Positions 36,246 through 45,588 are shown, counted from the first letter of the stretch. The stretch: 64,000 bases of DNA from Bacillus kwashiorkori (GCF_001375515.1 NZ_CTDX01000002.1:1-64000), one strand, 5' to 3'. The notes: a model not told the origin generated them from the letters alone. Numbers and translations: made by a program.

Positions 36246-36631
36246 ATTACTATACCTACCTTTATTCAAATTTTGATATGGAACAATCATTTGTGTATGC
36301 ATTTTCCTGGAAGAATTATGTTCAATTATTCACAAATAAAAATACTAATACAAACGCAAGCACAGGAGCATACGGAAAAAATATACTGGGTTTATTATAG
36401 ACATTCATTTATTAAAAGGTAAATAAGTTATTAATAGTGTTCATAAAAAATTAATAATTTGTATCTTTCTGCAGACAGACTAAAAACGCAATCGGCATCG
36501 TAACGCATGCACTACTACGTTCAGTACTCCAACATCATCAAATAAGAAAGTCAGGTTCTTTAGCACTTGAAAAAGAACTTGTGTTCGCGTATAATTAGAT
36601 TATAGAACATAAGTTCCGGAGGTGGTGAACG
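36246..36631. other. Intergenic region with one diverged hairpin repeat
   Basis: No gene seen. At about 36507-36527, ATGCACTACTACGTTCAGTAC resembles the GTCCT-loop repeats with a GTTCA loop. Otherwise AT-rich. Confidence 0.4.
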
Positions 36632-36853
36632 ATGAGAGGATTGCTTATAAGGTCGATACTAAAAGGTGAGAAATTAGAAATGATTTACCAATCAGAAAAA
36701 GGGGTATTATCCCAAAGAATTATCCAAGTAAGGAAAGTCTCTGAAAATCACTTTATCGCTTTTTGTCATACGAAAAAACAAATACGCACCTTTAAATTCA
36801 GCAATGTTCTGTCGATTGCGCCGCTCAAAAAAACATATCGTACCGGTGCGTAA
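36632..36853 (+). CDS. Small WYL-like protein
   Basis: 73 residues: a single small beta-rich unit with LEMIYQSEKGVLSQRIIQV and HFIAFCHTKKQIRTFKFSNVLS, the pattern of a WYL domain's second half. There is no HTH, so it is not a full WYL regulator. Ribosome site GGAGGTGGTGAACG. Function unknown. Confidence 0.6.
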   Translation: MRGLLIRSILKGEKLEMIYQSEKGVLSQRIIQVRKVSENHFIAFCHTKKQIRTFKFSNVLSIAPLKKTYRTGA

Positions 36854-36923
36854 ACAATGGATGAATCTTTTCTCAAACGTTAGTACGATTTTTTCTTAGA
36901 GGAAAAATTCTTTTGAAATAATG

Positions 36924-36962
36924 ACGGACAATCGAACGGGAAAAATCTAATCGATTGTCCGT
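36924..36962. repeat. Perfect 12-bp-arm hairpin after the WYL-like gene
   Basis: ACGGACAATCGA (36924-36935) pairs with TCGATTGTCCGT (36951-36962). Only a weak T-poor tail follows, so terminator function is uncertain. Confidence 0.6.
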
Positions 36963-37110
36963 TAAAAGTTTTCAAGCCCACTCCACGTTCACTTTAACAT
37001 TCTAGACTAATTGCGAAACACATATGCTTCGAATCGTTGACACGTAAAAAGGTTGGTCCAACAAGCACGAGACAAGATAGGGGGGAATTGTGAACTCACA
37101 CTACTCGCAC

Positions 37111-37130
37111 CGACATGTCCTGTACAGTGG
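37111..37130. repeat. Loose match to the GTCCT hairpin repeat
   Basis: CGACATGTCCTGTACAGTGG keeps the GTCCTGTAC core seen at 20698-20782, but its stem is weak. Confidence 0.35.
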
Positions 37131-37198
37131 CAGGGAAAGAGAGACAATTTTTGATTGCATCCTGCCATAGAAATGTTCAGTAAGTCGTAAGCCTCCAT

Positions 37199-38167
37199 TT
37201 ACTCGATACAGTCTTTTATCGTCTCGATGATTGCTTTCCGTATATCTGCCTTTTTATATTGTAAAAGTGGCATTGTGTCTTCAGGATTTAAATAGGCATC
37301 CCGGTTTTGAATATCTGCGGTTAGGGCAACATGGATACCATGTTCTTTTCCTTGAGAAGTAGCATGTTCATCCCTTGCAGCATAGCCAGATTTCATTTGT
37401 TCAAGTGGAAGAACTTTTACCACTGTGTCATTTTGCCCGAGTACTTCGGCAATAATTTGGAAAAATTCTTGATGTTTCATATTTGTATCACAAATTGCGT
37501 ATTTAGCACCATGTTTTCCATATTGAAGAGCCCCGACAGCAGCCTCTGCCACTTGTTGTGTTGTAACCATCGCAGTTCCGCCACCTAGGACAGGAACAAA
37601 TTCTTTTCCTTGAATTTGCGTGAGAAACATTTGCCAAAGCGGTTTTCTTCCTGGCATCGTTCCAAAAATGTATGGAAGACGCAATGACATGACATCCATT
37701 GCACCTTCTCCTTCTAGGATTGCAACTTCTTCTTGAAGGAGCCTTGTACGAGGATATGCTTGGCTTCTAAGATTTAAGTCTGTCCATTGTTCAGCAAAGT
37801 GGGCAAAGTAAGAACCGAAAATAACAAATTTTTTCACTCCAGCTTTGCGAGCAAGTCTTGCTAGACGTTGGGTTGGAAGGACATTTTGCTCATAAAAGAA
37901 ATGGGCGGCTGGAGCATCTGGAACTACACGTTCATCCACACCAGCTGCATAAATAAAACCTTCCACATCTTTCAATAAATCTAGTATTTCTTCGTCTGTT
38001 AATTCATTAATATTTCCAAGTTGGCATTCTACTTCTCTTGGCAATAATTCTTCTGTTGGCATTGGAGGGAGGGCAATTGTAGAAACTTGTATTTTTTGTT
38101 TTAGCAATTCTTTAATAGTATAATATCCTAGTAAACCAGTACCGCCTAATACAAATACTTTTTTCAT
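37199..38167 (-). CDS. NAD-dependent epimerase/dehydratase (extended SDR)
   Basis: 322 residues. Rossmann motif VFVLGGTGLLGYY at the N-terminus, then IYAAGVDE and FVIFGSYFAHF, and a substrate domain with TMPGRKPLWQMF. The active-site region reads YPRTRLLQEE, so the usual YxxxK lysine is replaced by Arg and catalysis may be atypical or absent. Start at 38167 (MKKVFVLGG) has GAGGAG eight bases upstream. Role unknown; monocistronic. Confidence 0.8.
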   Translation of the reverse strand: MKKVFVLGGTGLLGYYTIKELLKQKIQVSTIALPPMPTEELLPREVECQLGNINELTDEEILDLLKDVEGFIYAAGVDERVVPDAPAAHFFYEQNVLPTQRLARLARKAGVKKFVIFGSYFAHFAEQWTDLNLRSQAYPRTRLLQEEVAILEGEGAMDVMSLRLPYIFGTMPGRKPLWQMFLTQIQGKEFVPVLGGGTAMVTTQQVAEAAVGALQYGKHGAKYAICDTNMKHQEFFQIIAEVLGQNDTVVKVLPLEQMKSGYAARDEHATSQGKEHGIHVALTADIQNRDAYLNPEDTMPLLQYKKADIRKAIIETIKDCIE

Positions 38168-38390
38168 GAAAATCACTCCTCGGTTTAAATGAAAGTTTGT
38201 GAAATATTTAACAATCTTTACACCTTTATTATACTATTTAAAGTGCTTTCATTACTCATTATTTGTGAAAAATTATTGACATACGATAATCTATTCTCCA
38301 GTCATTTTTCTTGCAAAGATTTTTTTAAACAGAAGGATGTAGGGCAACAATTCATATAAAAAGAACTTGCACCAACTTTTACAGAAAAAA

Positions 38391-38463
38391 TGACACAGTG
38401 TCACAATTATCATTGACTAATGACATCCCATCATATATGATAAAAATGACACGATGTCATTTT
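38391..38463 (+). promoter_or_regulatory. Promoter bracketed by two TGACA-N3-TGTCA operators
   Basis: -35 TTGACT (38413-38418), 17-base spacer, -10 TATGAT (38436-38441). One palindrome TGACA-CAG-TGTCA (38391-38403) lies ten bases before the -35. The second, arms AAAATGACA and TGTCATTTT around CGA (38443-38463), begins right after the -10. The matching half-sites point to one dimeric repressor; the TetR protein encoded in this operon is the obvious candidate. Confidence 0.75.
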
Positions 38464-38558
38464 ATCTAAAGGAAAGGTTATTTTAGAGAAAACAAACGAT
38501 TACTTGCGAGGAGTATAGTTTCTCAACTTATAAAATTATTGAAGGAGTCCTAAAAATT

Positions 38559-39314
38559 ATGAGTATAAATACAAAGATGAGTGGATTGGATAAAGTGAAA
38601 CTGTTAAAGACAGAACTCACACGCTTCATGCTTACTTATAAGTTTGCTTTAGAAGAAGTAAATACTAAAATCAATATATTGTCGCAAGAATTTCAACATA
38701 TACATGAATACAATCCAATTGAGCATGTGAACTCAAGATTAAAATCACCAGAAAGTATTTTAAATAAAATTACTAGAAAAGGATGTCCATTTTCTGTTGA
38801 GAGTATAAAGGAAAACATACGCGATATAGCGGGAATAAGAATCATTTGTTCTTATATATCCGATATTTATAAAATTAGTGAAATGTTACAAAAGCAAGAG
38901 GATATAAAAGTGATTGAAGTAAAAGATTATATTCAAACTCCGAAGCCAAATGGATACAGAAGTTTACATTTAATTATTCAAATCCCCATTTTCATGTCTG
39001 ACCGTACAGAAGATGTGTATGTGGAATTGCAAATTCGAACGATCGCCATGGATTTCTGGGCAAGCTTAGAACATAAAATTTATTATAAATATAATAAAGA
39101 CATACCGAAATATATTAACGATGAATTAAAAGAAGCAGCTGAAACAGCAAATATGCTTGATAGAAAAATGGAAAAACTGCAAAAGGAAATGTTACTTATT
39201 AAGGAAGAAAAGAATGAGGATGAAAATGTCATGGACTTCTTTATTAATCCAAGTAAGGAAATTTTGCTGAAAACGTACGGATTTCTGGAAAAGAAAAATT
39301 GGGATGGGAAATAA
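38559..39314 (+). CDS. Small alarmone synthetase, RelP/YwaC type
   Basis: 251 residues with a stand-alone RelA/SpoT synthetase domain: SILNKITRKG, IRDIAGIRIIC, the catalytic region KPNGYRSLHLI and VELQIRTIAMDFWASLEHKI. There is no hydrolase, TGS or ACT domain, so it is a SAS that makes (p)ppGpp from ATP and GDP/GTP. The N-terminus and long C-terminal helix fit the YwaC/RelP branch better than RelQ. Followed by a TetR gene starting two bases after the stop, in an operon behind operator-flanked promoter 38413-38441. Confidence 0.87.
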   Translation: MSINTKMSGLDKVKLLKTELTRFMLTYKFALEEVNTKINILSQEFQHIHEYNPIEHVNSRLKSPESILNKITRKGCPFSVESIKENIRDIAGIRIICSYISDIYKISEMLQKQEDIKVIEVKDYIQTPKPNGYRSLHLIIQIPIFMSDRTEDVYVELQIRTIAMDFWASLEHKIYYKYNKDIPKYINDELKEAAETANMLDRKMEKLQKEMLLIKEEKNEDENVMDFFINPSKEILLKTYGFLEKKNWDGK

Positions 39315-39315
39315 A

Positions 39316-39930
39316 ATGCCAAAACCGACATTTTTTAATTTACCTGAGGAGAAAAAGCAACTACTTTTAAAAGAGGCGGTTAAGGAGTTTTCGAGAGCAT
39401 CCTTACCTGAAGCATCCATAGCAAATATAGTTAAAGCAGCTGGTATTGCTCGTGGAAGTTTCTATCAATATTTTGAAGACAAAGAAGATCTGTATTTCTA
39501 TATACTTAGCGATTTTATCCAGTCGAAAAGAAAGGCTTTTATAACCATTTTAGAAAAAAACAACGGAAATCTATTTTCCACATTTTTTCATTTTTTTGAG
39601 GAGTTTATACGGGATAAAGAAAACTATCATTTTTATCAAAATGCATTGTTAAATATGTCCTATAAAATTGAAAAGAAATTTGAAGCAATGATAAGTGTAA
39701 AAGAACTTAATGAGGATTTTATTGTTTTAAGTTCAATGATTGATATGTCTAACTTAAAAGTTACTGATCATAAAGAACTTTTCCATGCAATTCAACTTAT
39801 GGTTAGTATAACGATAAGGAATTTTATTCAAGTTTTTGCTCGAGAAGTTTCTTATGAAGAAGCAGTCAATAATTTTCGCATAGAGATGAAATTATTAATG
39901 ACAGGTCTATTAAAAGATGTGAATGTATAA
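39316..39930 (+). CDS. TetR/AcrR family transcriptional regulator
   Basis: 204 residues from ATG 39316 (MPKPTFFNLPEEKK). TetR HTH: LLKEAVKEFSRASLPEASIANIVKAAGIARGSFYQYFEDKEDL split over helices 1-3, then an all-helical effector domain. An ATG 12 bases earlier (39304) is inside the preceding gene and less well placed. Co-transcribed with the alarmone synthetase; likely autorepresses the operon through TGACA-N3-TGTCA sites. Ligand unknown. Confidence 0.85.
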   Translation: MPKPTFFNLPEEKKQLLLKEAVKEFSRASLPEASIANIVKAAGIARGSFYQYFEDKEDLYFYILSDFIQSKRKAFITILEKNNGNLFSTFFHFFEEFIRDKENYHFYQNALLNMSYKIEKKFEAMISVKELNEDFIVLSSMIDMSNLKVTDHKELFHAIQLMVSITIRNFIQVFAREVSYEEAVNNFRIEMKLLMTGLLKDVNV

Positions 39931-39971
39931 TAACATGAATAGTCATAATGGATGGAGAAAGGAATATCGTA

Positions 39972-41438
39972 ATGAGCAATAAGTTTGTCATTGGATTAGA
40001 TATAGGAACGACTAGTGTGAAGGCAGTGGCATTTAATAAAGAGGGACAGGTACTAAGCGAAGTAGAGGAAAATTTACGATTAAAAACGAAAAAAAAAGGA
40101 TGGGCAGAACAAGATCCACTCGAAATTGAAAACGCAACAATAACCGCTATTCGAAATGCAATAACTAAAGGGAGATTAAATCCGAATTTGTTAGAGATTA
40201 TCGGTATTTCTTCCGCGATGCATTCGATTATTTGTGTGGATATGGACGGGAATCCACTGTCACCAGCGATTATATGGGCAGATGGAAGAGCAGCAGAACA
40301 AGCAAAACTGTTGAAGAAGGACAAAAGTAATGTGTGGTATAAAGAAACTGGAACTCCCATCCACCCAATGACCCCTTTTGTCAAATTATTGTGGATGAAA
40401 GAAAACAAATATGAACCATATGTAAAAGCGAGTAAATTTTTATCTATCAAGGAGTTTTTGCTTTCTCGCTGGTTCGGTCTTTCAATCGTGGACTATTCCA
40501 TTGCATCTTCAAGCGGAATGTTTAATATTCATACCTTCTCTTGGCATAAAAGGGCGCTAGATTTGCTTGGTGTTTCTGAAGAGAAGTTGTCTACTCCAGT
40601 TTCCCCTACTACGGTTTTGGAAGGGTTACATAAAAGTGTGGCTAATCAGCTTGGCATCCTTCCGAGTACAAAGTTTGCTATTGGGTCTTCAGACGGACAT
40701 TTGGCTAATTTAGGTACCAGTGCCATTGGTGAAGGGGAGTTGGCCGTTACGATTGGCACTAGTGGGGCCATTAGACAAATGGCTCCATCTCCGTCTATTA
40801 ATCGTGATGAAAAAACATTTTGCTATCCGTTTAACGAGTCACTGTTTTTAATTGGCGGAGCAACAAATAACGGGGCTATTGTAATGCAGTGGCTAAAAGA
40901 CTTTTTGAGTTACGAAGAGAGTATGGACAGCTTTATTGAAATGGCGAAGGACGTACAGCCGGGAGCGGAAGGTGTATTATTTTTACCGTTTATTAATGGA
41001 GAAAGAGCCCCACTTTGGAATTCGGAAGTGAGCGGGGAATTTTACGGATTGTCCATCAGTCATAAGAGAGAACATCTCGTTCGGGCTTGTTTAGAAGGAA
41101 TCATTTACAATATTTATCATATTGGTTTAGCTTTAGAAGAAATGCGAGGACCTGCTAGAAAAATCGTTGCCAGTGGAGGGTTTGCCAAATCGGAACTTTG
41201 GTTACAAATACTTGCAGATGTATTTAATAAAGAAGTTGTTGTTCCAATTAGTCATCAAAGCTCAGCATGGGGAGCGGCATGGCTTGCACTTTATTCCGTA
41301 GGTGAAGTCGCCAATCTGATGGATATTAAGCAACATACCCCAATCAAAAAAGTCATACTACCAAAGATGGAAAGTCACGAAAGATATATGGAAGTATTTC
41401 GTGCTTTTAAGAAATTGTCGGAACGGTTGCTGGAGTGA
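39972..41438 (+). CDS. gntK: FGGY-family gluconokinase
   Basis: 488 residues. N-terminal FGGY phosphate motif FVIGLDIGTTSVKAVAF, substrate region with TPIHPMTPFVKLLW typical of GntK, VTIGTSGAIR, and the C-terminal adenosine motif IVASGGFAKSELWLQILAD. Phosphorylates gluconate to 6-phosphogluconate. Start at 39972 (MSNKFVIGLD) after AAAGGA. It lies 41 bases after the TetR gene, so it may be in the same transcript, but no gluconate permease or GntR regulator is next to it. Another FGGY sugar is possible. Confidence 0.82.
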   Translation: MSNKFVIGLDIGTTSVKAVAFNKEGQVLSEVEENLRLKTKKKGWAEQDPLEIENATITAIRNAITKGRLNPNLLEIIGISSAMHSIICVDMDGNPLSPAIIWADGRAAEQAKLLKKDKSNVWYKETGTPIHPMTPFVKLLWMKENKYEPYVKASKFLSIKEFLLSRWFGLSIVDYSIASSSGMFNIHTFSWHKRALDLLGVSEEKLSTPVSPTTVLEGLHKSVANQLGILPSTKFAIGSSDGHLANLGTSAIGEGELAVTIGTSGAIRQMAPSPSINRDEKTFCYPFNESLFLIGGATNNGAIVMQWLKDFLSYEESMDSFIEMAKDVQPGAEGVLFLPFINGERAPLWNSEVSGEFYGLSISHKREHLVRACLEGIIYNIYHIGLALEEMRGPARKIVASGGFAKSELWLQILADVFNKEVVVPISHQSSAWGAAWLALYSVGEVANLMDIKQHTPIKKVILPKMESHERYMEVFRAFKKLSERLLE

Positions 41439-41739
41439 ATGTCACAGTATTGGTGGCGGTTCCCTTGCTAAGACGCTTCCATTTTCCGGTTTTTTATTTC
41501 TTTCTTCCGATGTTAATTGTCACCCACCACGTAAATATGTTTGTGAATTCATCTGTAATAATTGCGATGCTAACTATTCATTATGCACTCCACTCGTAAA
41601 ATCGGACATGTATTCGGCGTCAAAGTTTTTCAGCGCATTGAGAATATGTTAAGCTTGTCACTCATATCCTATTCCCTATAAATAGCAAGTAATTTTTGTT
41701 CACTTATTTCTCATAATAAGATACGAAGGAGGGATATTT
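41439..41739. other. 300-base intergenic region, no gene seen
   Basis: Spacer after the gluconokinase gene. The 83-residue frame that crosses it has no ribosome site and is cysteine-rich by chance. No repeat or RNA was found. Confidence 0.5.
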
Positions 41740-41910
41740 GTGGCTAAAGCGCATAAGAAAAACGATGCCCAACAAAAAAATAAGCAGGGCTTTGATTCGA
41801 ATAGACATGACTCCGAATTTTCTACAGAGTTTGGCAGTGCGAAGGCGAATCAAGCACATAAAGAAAAAGCGAAACAAATGAGAAAAAAATTCGGTATGAA
41901 CAATACTTAA
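41740..41910 (+). CDS. Small protein resembling gamma-type SASP
   Basis: 56 residues from GTG 41740, six bases after GAAGGAGGG. The segment EFSTEFGSAKANQ resembles the GQFGTEFASETNAQQ unit of gamma-type small acid-soluble spore proteins, here once and in a Lys/Gln/Asn-rich frame. Those proteins are an amino-acid store in spores. The family call is tentative. Confidence 0.5.
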   Translation: MAKAHKKNDAQQKNKQGFDSNRHDSEFSTEFGSAKANQAHKEKAKQMRKKFGMNNT

Positions 41911-41948
41911 ATTAGATAAAGTTCATTTCAAAAGGAGAATGTTTACTC

Positions 41949-42071
41949 ATGACTTGGTCAAAAAAGACAAAAGAACGAATGTGGCGTGCCCGGAAAAATA
42001 CGAACAATCCACATGGGAAAATAAAATCACTAGAACAATTAGCTGAAGAAACAGGAAAAGAAAGTAAATAA
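41949..42071 (+). CDS. Small basic protein, DUF6254-like
   Basis: 40 residues: MTWSKKTKERMWRARKNTNN then PHGKIKSLEQLAEETGKESK. The pattern fits short Bacillaceae proteins grouped as DUF6254. AAAGGAG lies before the ATG. It follows the SASP-like gene by 38 bases, so the two may be one transcript. Function unknown. Confidence 0.55.
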   Translation: MTWSKKTKERMWRARKNTNNPHGKIKSLEQLAEETGKESK

Positions 42072-42078
42072 ACGAAAT

Positions 42079-42237
42079 CTGTCCTCCAGAAAAAAATGAG
42101 ACCACCTTTCAAAAACTTCTAATAAGTACGCTGACTCATCTGTTGCGAGACGATATCGTTCGAAGTTGGAAAAATTTGTTCGAACGAATGGATAGGGAAA
42201 ATTTAGGTGGTTTCTTATATGTAAGAATGGAGGACAG
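42079..42237. repeat. Nested inverted repeat, MITE-like or structured RNA
   Basis: Three nested stems: CTGTCCTCC (42079-42087) with GGAGGACAG (42229-42237); GAGACCACCT (42098-42107) with AGGTGGTTTC (42205-42214, one G-T pair); CGTTCGAA with TTCGAACG in the middle (about 42149-42187). It is bounded by the DUF6254-like gene and has no ORF. It could be a miniature element or an RNA. Confidence 0.55.
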
Positions 42238-42675
42238 GCACTGATATCTTCGTATGGAATTGAATTCTGAGTGAAAAGAGGAGAATTACTTTCACTCATT
42301 TTCGACATTCTATTTGTCATTTATATAGTATCCATTGCTCTTCCATTGCTTCGACTGCGTATTTCCGTAAAACTTATTTCCCCCATCCTTTTTCTTACAC
42401 GAACTTTAGATTCCATTGTTTCTCCGTAAAATGTAGTAGTTTGCAAATTTTTATAAGCAACATTAACTAAGTTATTTATTTTTTTCGTTCGTATTCCTTT
42501 ACACCCCACATGTTACTCTTGCCGTTTCACTCCCTATTTTGGCACTGCTATTTTTATCTTCGCTTATTCCTAAACAAAAAAATGTCCATACATAAAGGAA
42601 ATTGGAATTTTATGAAACATTCTTTTCCTCTAACCGTAATATCAGTGGAGAATAAAAGTTGGGGTGGTCAAAAAT

Positions 42676-43581
42676 ATGGATGGGTCAATTGTAAGTTTAA
42701 TTATTACACATATTATTTTGCCAATCTTTTTTATTTATTACTTAATGTTTGGAAAGTTTCAATCGAAATTTGAATGGTTTTTGCACCTGATGTGCACGAT
42801 TTTCATTACCTCATGGCTTGTTATTTCAGGTCGTTGGGATTGGTTCAGTTACTATATACGCTTTTTTTGGATCGTGCCATTAATAGTAGCAATTTTTCTA
42901 TCTTGGCGAAAAGTGAAGAGACTACCGAATTACGTGAAGTATGATAAAGGACAAATATTTTCGATAGTGATTTCAGCCATTCTCATTTTTGCGTTTGGCT
43001 TCTATAACGTTTTTTCTATTAAAGGTTTTTTTACAAAAGATGAAGCGATTGAACTTTCTTTCCCACTAAAGGATGGTACGTATTATGTTGCACATGGTGG
43101 AAACAGTGCTTTGATCAATTACCACAATGAATATGAAAGTCAACAATATGCCATTGATGTGGTGAAATTGAATAGGCTTGGGATGCGAGCAAACGGGCTC
43201 TATCCGAAGCAATTGGGAAAATATGCGATTTATGGGGAAACGCTCTATAGTCCGTGTAGTGGGGAAGTAATGGAAATGGAGAACAATCATCCAGATCTCG
43301 TCCCACCAGAAACAGACCAAGAACATGCACCTGGAAATTACATTGCCTTAAAATGTAAAAACACGTCGACAATTGTGTATATCGCACATATGCAAAAGGG
43401 TAGTGTGTTAGTTGATGTAGGGGACTCAGTTGAGGCAGACGAACCGATTGGGAAAGTAGGGAATTCCGGAAATACAACCGAGCCACATCTTCATATTCAT
43501 GCAGAAAAAGACGGAATTGGTCAGCCTATCCGTTTTGAGAACCGCTTCTTGAAAAGAAACAGTCTTGTCAGTGCAGAATAA
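42676..43581 (+). CDS. Membrane-anchored M23 family metallopeptidase
   Basis: 301 residues with four hydrophobic segments in the first ~110 residues and an outer LytM/M23 domain. QYAIDVV gives the Asp ligand, GNYIALKCKNTSTIVYIAHMQKG the central sheet, and PHLHIHAE the C-terminal HxH. The first His ligand of the usual HxxxD motif is not clear, so enzymatic activity is uncertain. The ATG at 42676 has GGGGTGG eight bases upstream. Likely cuts or binds peptidoglycan peptides. A terminator follows. Confidence 0.75.
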   Translation: MDGSIVSLIITHIILPIFFIYYLMFGKFQSKFEWFLHLMCTIFITSWLVISGRWDWFSYYIRFFWIVPLIVAIFLSWRKVKRLPNYVKYDKGQIFSIVISAILIFAFGFYNVFSIKGFFTKDEAIELSFPLKDGTYYVAHGGNSALINYHNEYESQQYAIDVVKLNRLGMRANGLYPKQLGKYAIYGETLYSPCSGEVMEMENNHPDLVPPETDQEHAPGNYIALKCKNTSTIVYIAHMQKGSVLVDVGDSVEADEPIGKVGNSGNTTEPHLHIHAEKDGIGQPIRFENRFLKRNSLVSAE

Positions 43582-43628
43582 TGGGATGTTCGTAATGGTG
43601 AGGTGTAAAGGTTGTACAATAAAGGAGG

Positions 43629-43659
43629 CGATTGTTCAATAAAGGGCAGTCGCTTTTTT
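43629..43659 (+). terminator. Terminator after the M23 gene
   Basis: GCGATTG pairs with CAGTCGC (one T-G pair), followed by T6. Confidence 0.75.
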
Positions 43660-43727
43660 ACTTATGAATCAGAATATTTGAGTAAACCAATTTAGTTATT
43701 AAGAGACTAAAATGAGGTGAAGTAGTA

Positions 43728-43870
43728 ATGAAAAAATGGGTAGTTAAGTTTATGATTGGAGTGCTTTTTGTGATCTAAGGATTAACGCTTTTTTGTTAGC
43801 TATTTAAGTTAACGGGAAATTAGCAAAGGACTCTCCTCAGTTAAAAAATCTAACAAAAGGTAATGCTTAG
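43728..43870 (+). pseudogene. Broken small membrane-peptide gene
   Basis: After GAGGTGAAGTAGTA, an ORF reads MKKWVVKFMIGVLFVI and then stops at a TAA. A shifted frame continues as NAFLLAI and VNGKLAKDSPQLKNLTKGNA to a TAG, with one more stop inside. The pieces look like a ~48-residue signal-anchored peptide disrupted by a frameshift and a stop codon. Confidence 0.4.
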
Positions 43871-43998
43871 GTGAATATAGGGATTCTTCACATAGGATAT
43901 AGTTTGTTTATCTAATGGTATTTCACATAAATAACACTTTTTTTGTTTTTTATTGTAAAATGAAGAAAGGAATATCTTTAGAAGGAGAGTTTTGAAAT

Positions 43999-45588
43999 AT
44001 GGCAGATAATAAATCAATCAGTCTGTATCAAGCATTATGGAATTCAGCAGATATATTACGTTCAAAAATGGATGCTAACGAATATAAAAGTTATTTATTA
44101 GGTCTCGTCTTTTACAAATACTTATCGGATCGGATGCTTATTCATGCAGCATCACTGTTAGAGGAGCCAACCACTGATTTAAATGAAGCGCAAAAGCTTT
44201 ACGAAGAAGCTTATCAAGATGAAGAAGTGAAAGATGATTTATTAGCGGAGCTTCAATATGATTTTTCTTATACCCTTGAACCGAGGTTAACTTTTTCATC
44301 TCTAGTGAAAGACATACATAAAGGTACTTTTCAACTTGAAGATTTGGCACAGGGCTTCCGTAACATTGAACAATCAAGTGAAATCTTTGAAAATCTTTTT
44401 GAAGATGTTGATCTATATTCAAAAAAACTTGGGGCAACACCGCAAAAGCAAAACCAAACTATTTCAGAAGTAATGAAAGAATTAGCAGTTCTGGACGTGG
44501 CTGGACATGCAGGCGATGTGTTAGGCGATGCGTACGAATATTTAATCGGGCAATTCGCTTCAGACTCAGGAAAAAAGGCGGGTGAGTTCTATACCCCACA
44601 ACCAGTTTCAAAACTGATGACGAAAATTGTATTACATGGTAAGGAAAATCAAAAAGGTTTTACAGTATATGACCCTACAATGGGTTCGGGCTCGCTGCTA
44701 TTAAATGTAAAAAAATACTCAAATGAGCCAGGAACAATCTCATATTTCGGACAGGAGTTAAATACATCCACTTATAACTTAGCAAGAATGAATATGATTT
44801 TACATGGTGTCGACACGGCAAACCAGCATTTAAGTAATGCAGATACCCTAGACCAAGACTGGCCTACTGATGAACCAACGAATTTTGACGCAGTCTTAAT
44901 GAATCCTCCTTATTCAGCAAAATGGTCAGCGGAAAAAGGTTTCTTAGACGACCCGCGCTTTTCTATGTATGGAGTGCTAGCTCCTAAGTCCAAAGCTGAT
45001 TTTGCCTTTCTTTTGCATGGTTATTACCACTTAAAAGAGGATGGGGTAATGGCAATCGTTCTTCCGCATGGTGTGTTGTTTAGAGGAAATGCAGAAGGAA
45101 AGATTCGTAAAATTTTGCTTGAAAACGGTGCGATTGATACGGTTATTGGTTTACCAGCGAATATTTTCTTTAATACGTCCATCCCAACAACGGTGATTGT
45201 ATTAAAGAAAAATCGACAAACGCGAGATGTGCTATTTATTGATGCGTCAAAAGAATTTGAAAAGGGGAAAAATCAAAACAACTTAAAAGACGAACATATT
45301 GAAAAGATACTTAATACGTATATCGATCGGAAAGATGTGGAGAAATACGCCCACGTCGCTACGTATGAGGAAATTGTTGAAAATGATTTCAACTTAAATA
45401 TTCCACGGTATGTAGATACGTTTGAAGAAGAAGAGCCAATTGATTTGGTTTCATTAGGAAAAGAACTTGTTGATTTAAATAAGGAAATTAAACAAGCAGA
45501 GAGTGCATTTTTAGCATTACTTGATGAGTTAGAAGTCAATGAAAAAACAAAAGATCTCATTGAAGCAACAAAGGAGGTCTTCCGATGA
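43999..45588 (+). CDS. hsdM: Type I restriction-modification methyltransferase HsdM
   Basis: 529 residues. N-terminal HsdM helical domain, SAM site VYDPTMGSGSLLLN, and N6-adenine methyltransferase motif IV NPPYSAKW (about 303-310). It works as HsdM2HsdS to methylate adenine and, with HsdR, to cut unmethylated DNA. Its stop codon overlaps the start of hsdS by four bases, so the two are coupled. Ribosome site AGAAGGAGAG. Confidence 0.95.
   Translation: MADNKSISLYQALWNSADILRSKMDANEYKSYLLGLVFYKYLSDRMLIHAASLLEEPTTDLNEAQKLYEEAYQDEEVKDDLLAELQYDFSYTLEPRLTFSSLVKDIHKGTFQLEDLAQGFRNIEQSSEIFENLFEDVDLYSKKLGATPQKQNQTISEVMKELAVLDVAGHAGDVLGDAYEYLIGQFASDSGKKAGEFYTPQPVSKLMTKIVLHGKENQKGFTVYDPTMGSGSLLLNVKKYSNEPGTISYFGQELNTSTYNLARMNMILHGVDTANQHLSNADTLDQDWPTDEPTNFDAVLMNPPYSAKWSAEKGFLDDPRFSMYGVLAPKSKADFAFLLHGYYHLKEDGVMAIVLPHGVLFRGNAEGKIRKILLENGAIDTVIGLPANIFFNTSIPTTVIVLKKNRQTRDVLFIDASKEFEKGKNQNNLKDEHIEKILNTYIDRKDVEKYAHVATYEEIVENDFNLNIPRYVDTFEEEEPIDLVSLGKELVDLNKEIKQAESAFLALLDELEVNEKTKDLIEATKEVFR

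Noticed and set aside
41401-41652. 83-residue ORF overlapping the gluconokinase end
   Set aside because: Out-of-frame extension of the kinase tail with no ribosome site.
42321-42509. 62-residue minus-strand ORF
   Set aside because: No ribosome site at its first start, no family match; left out.
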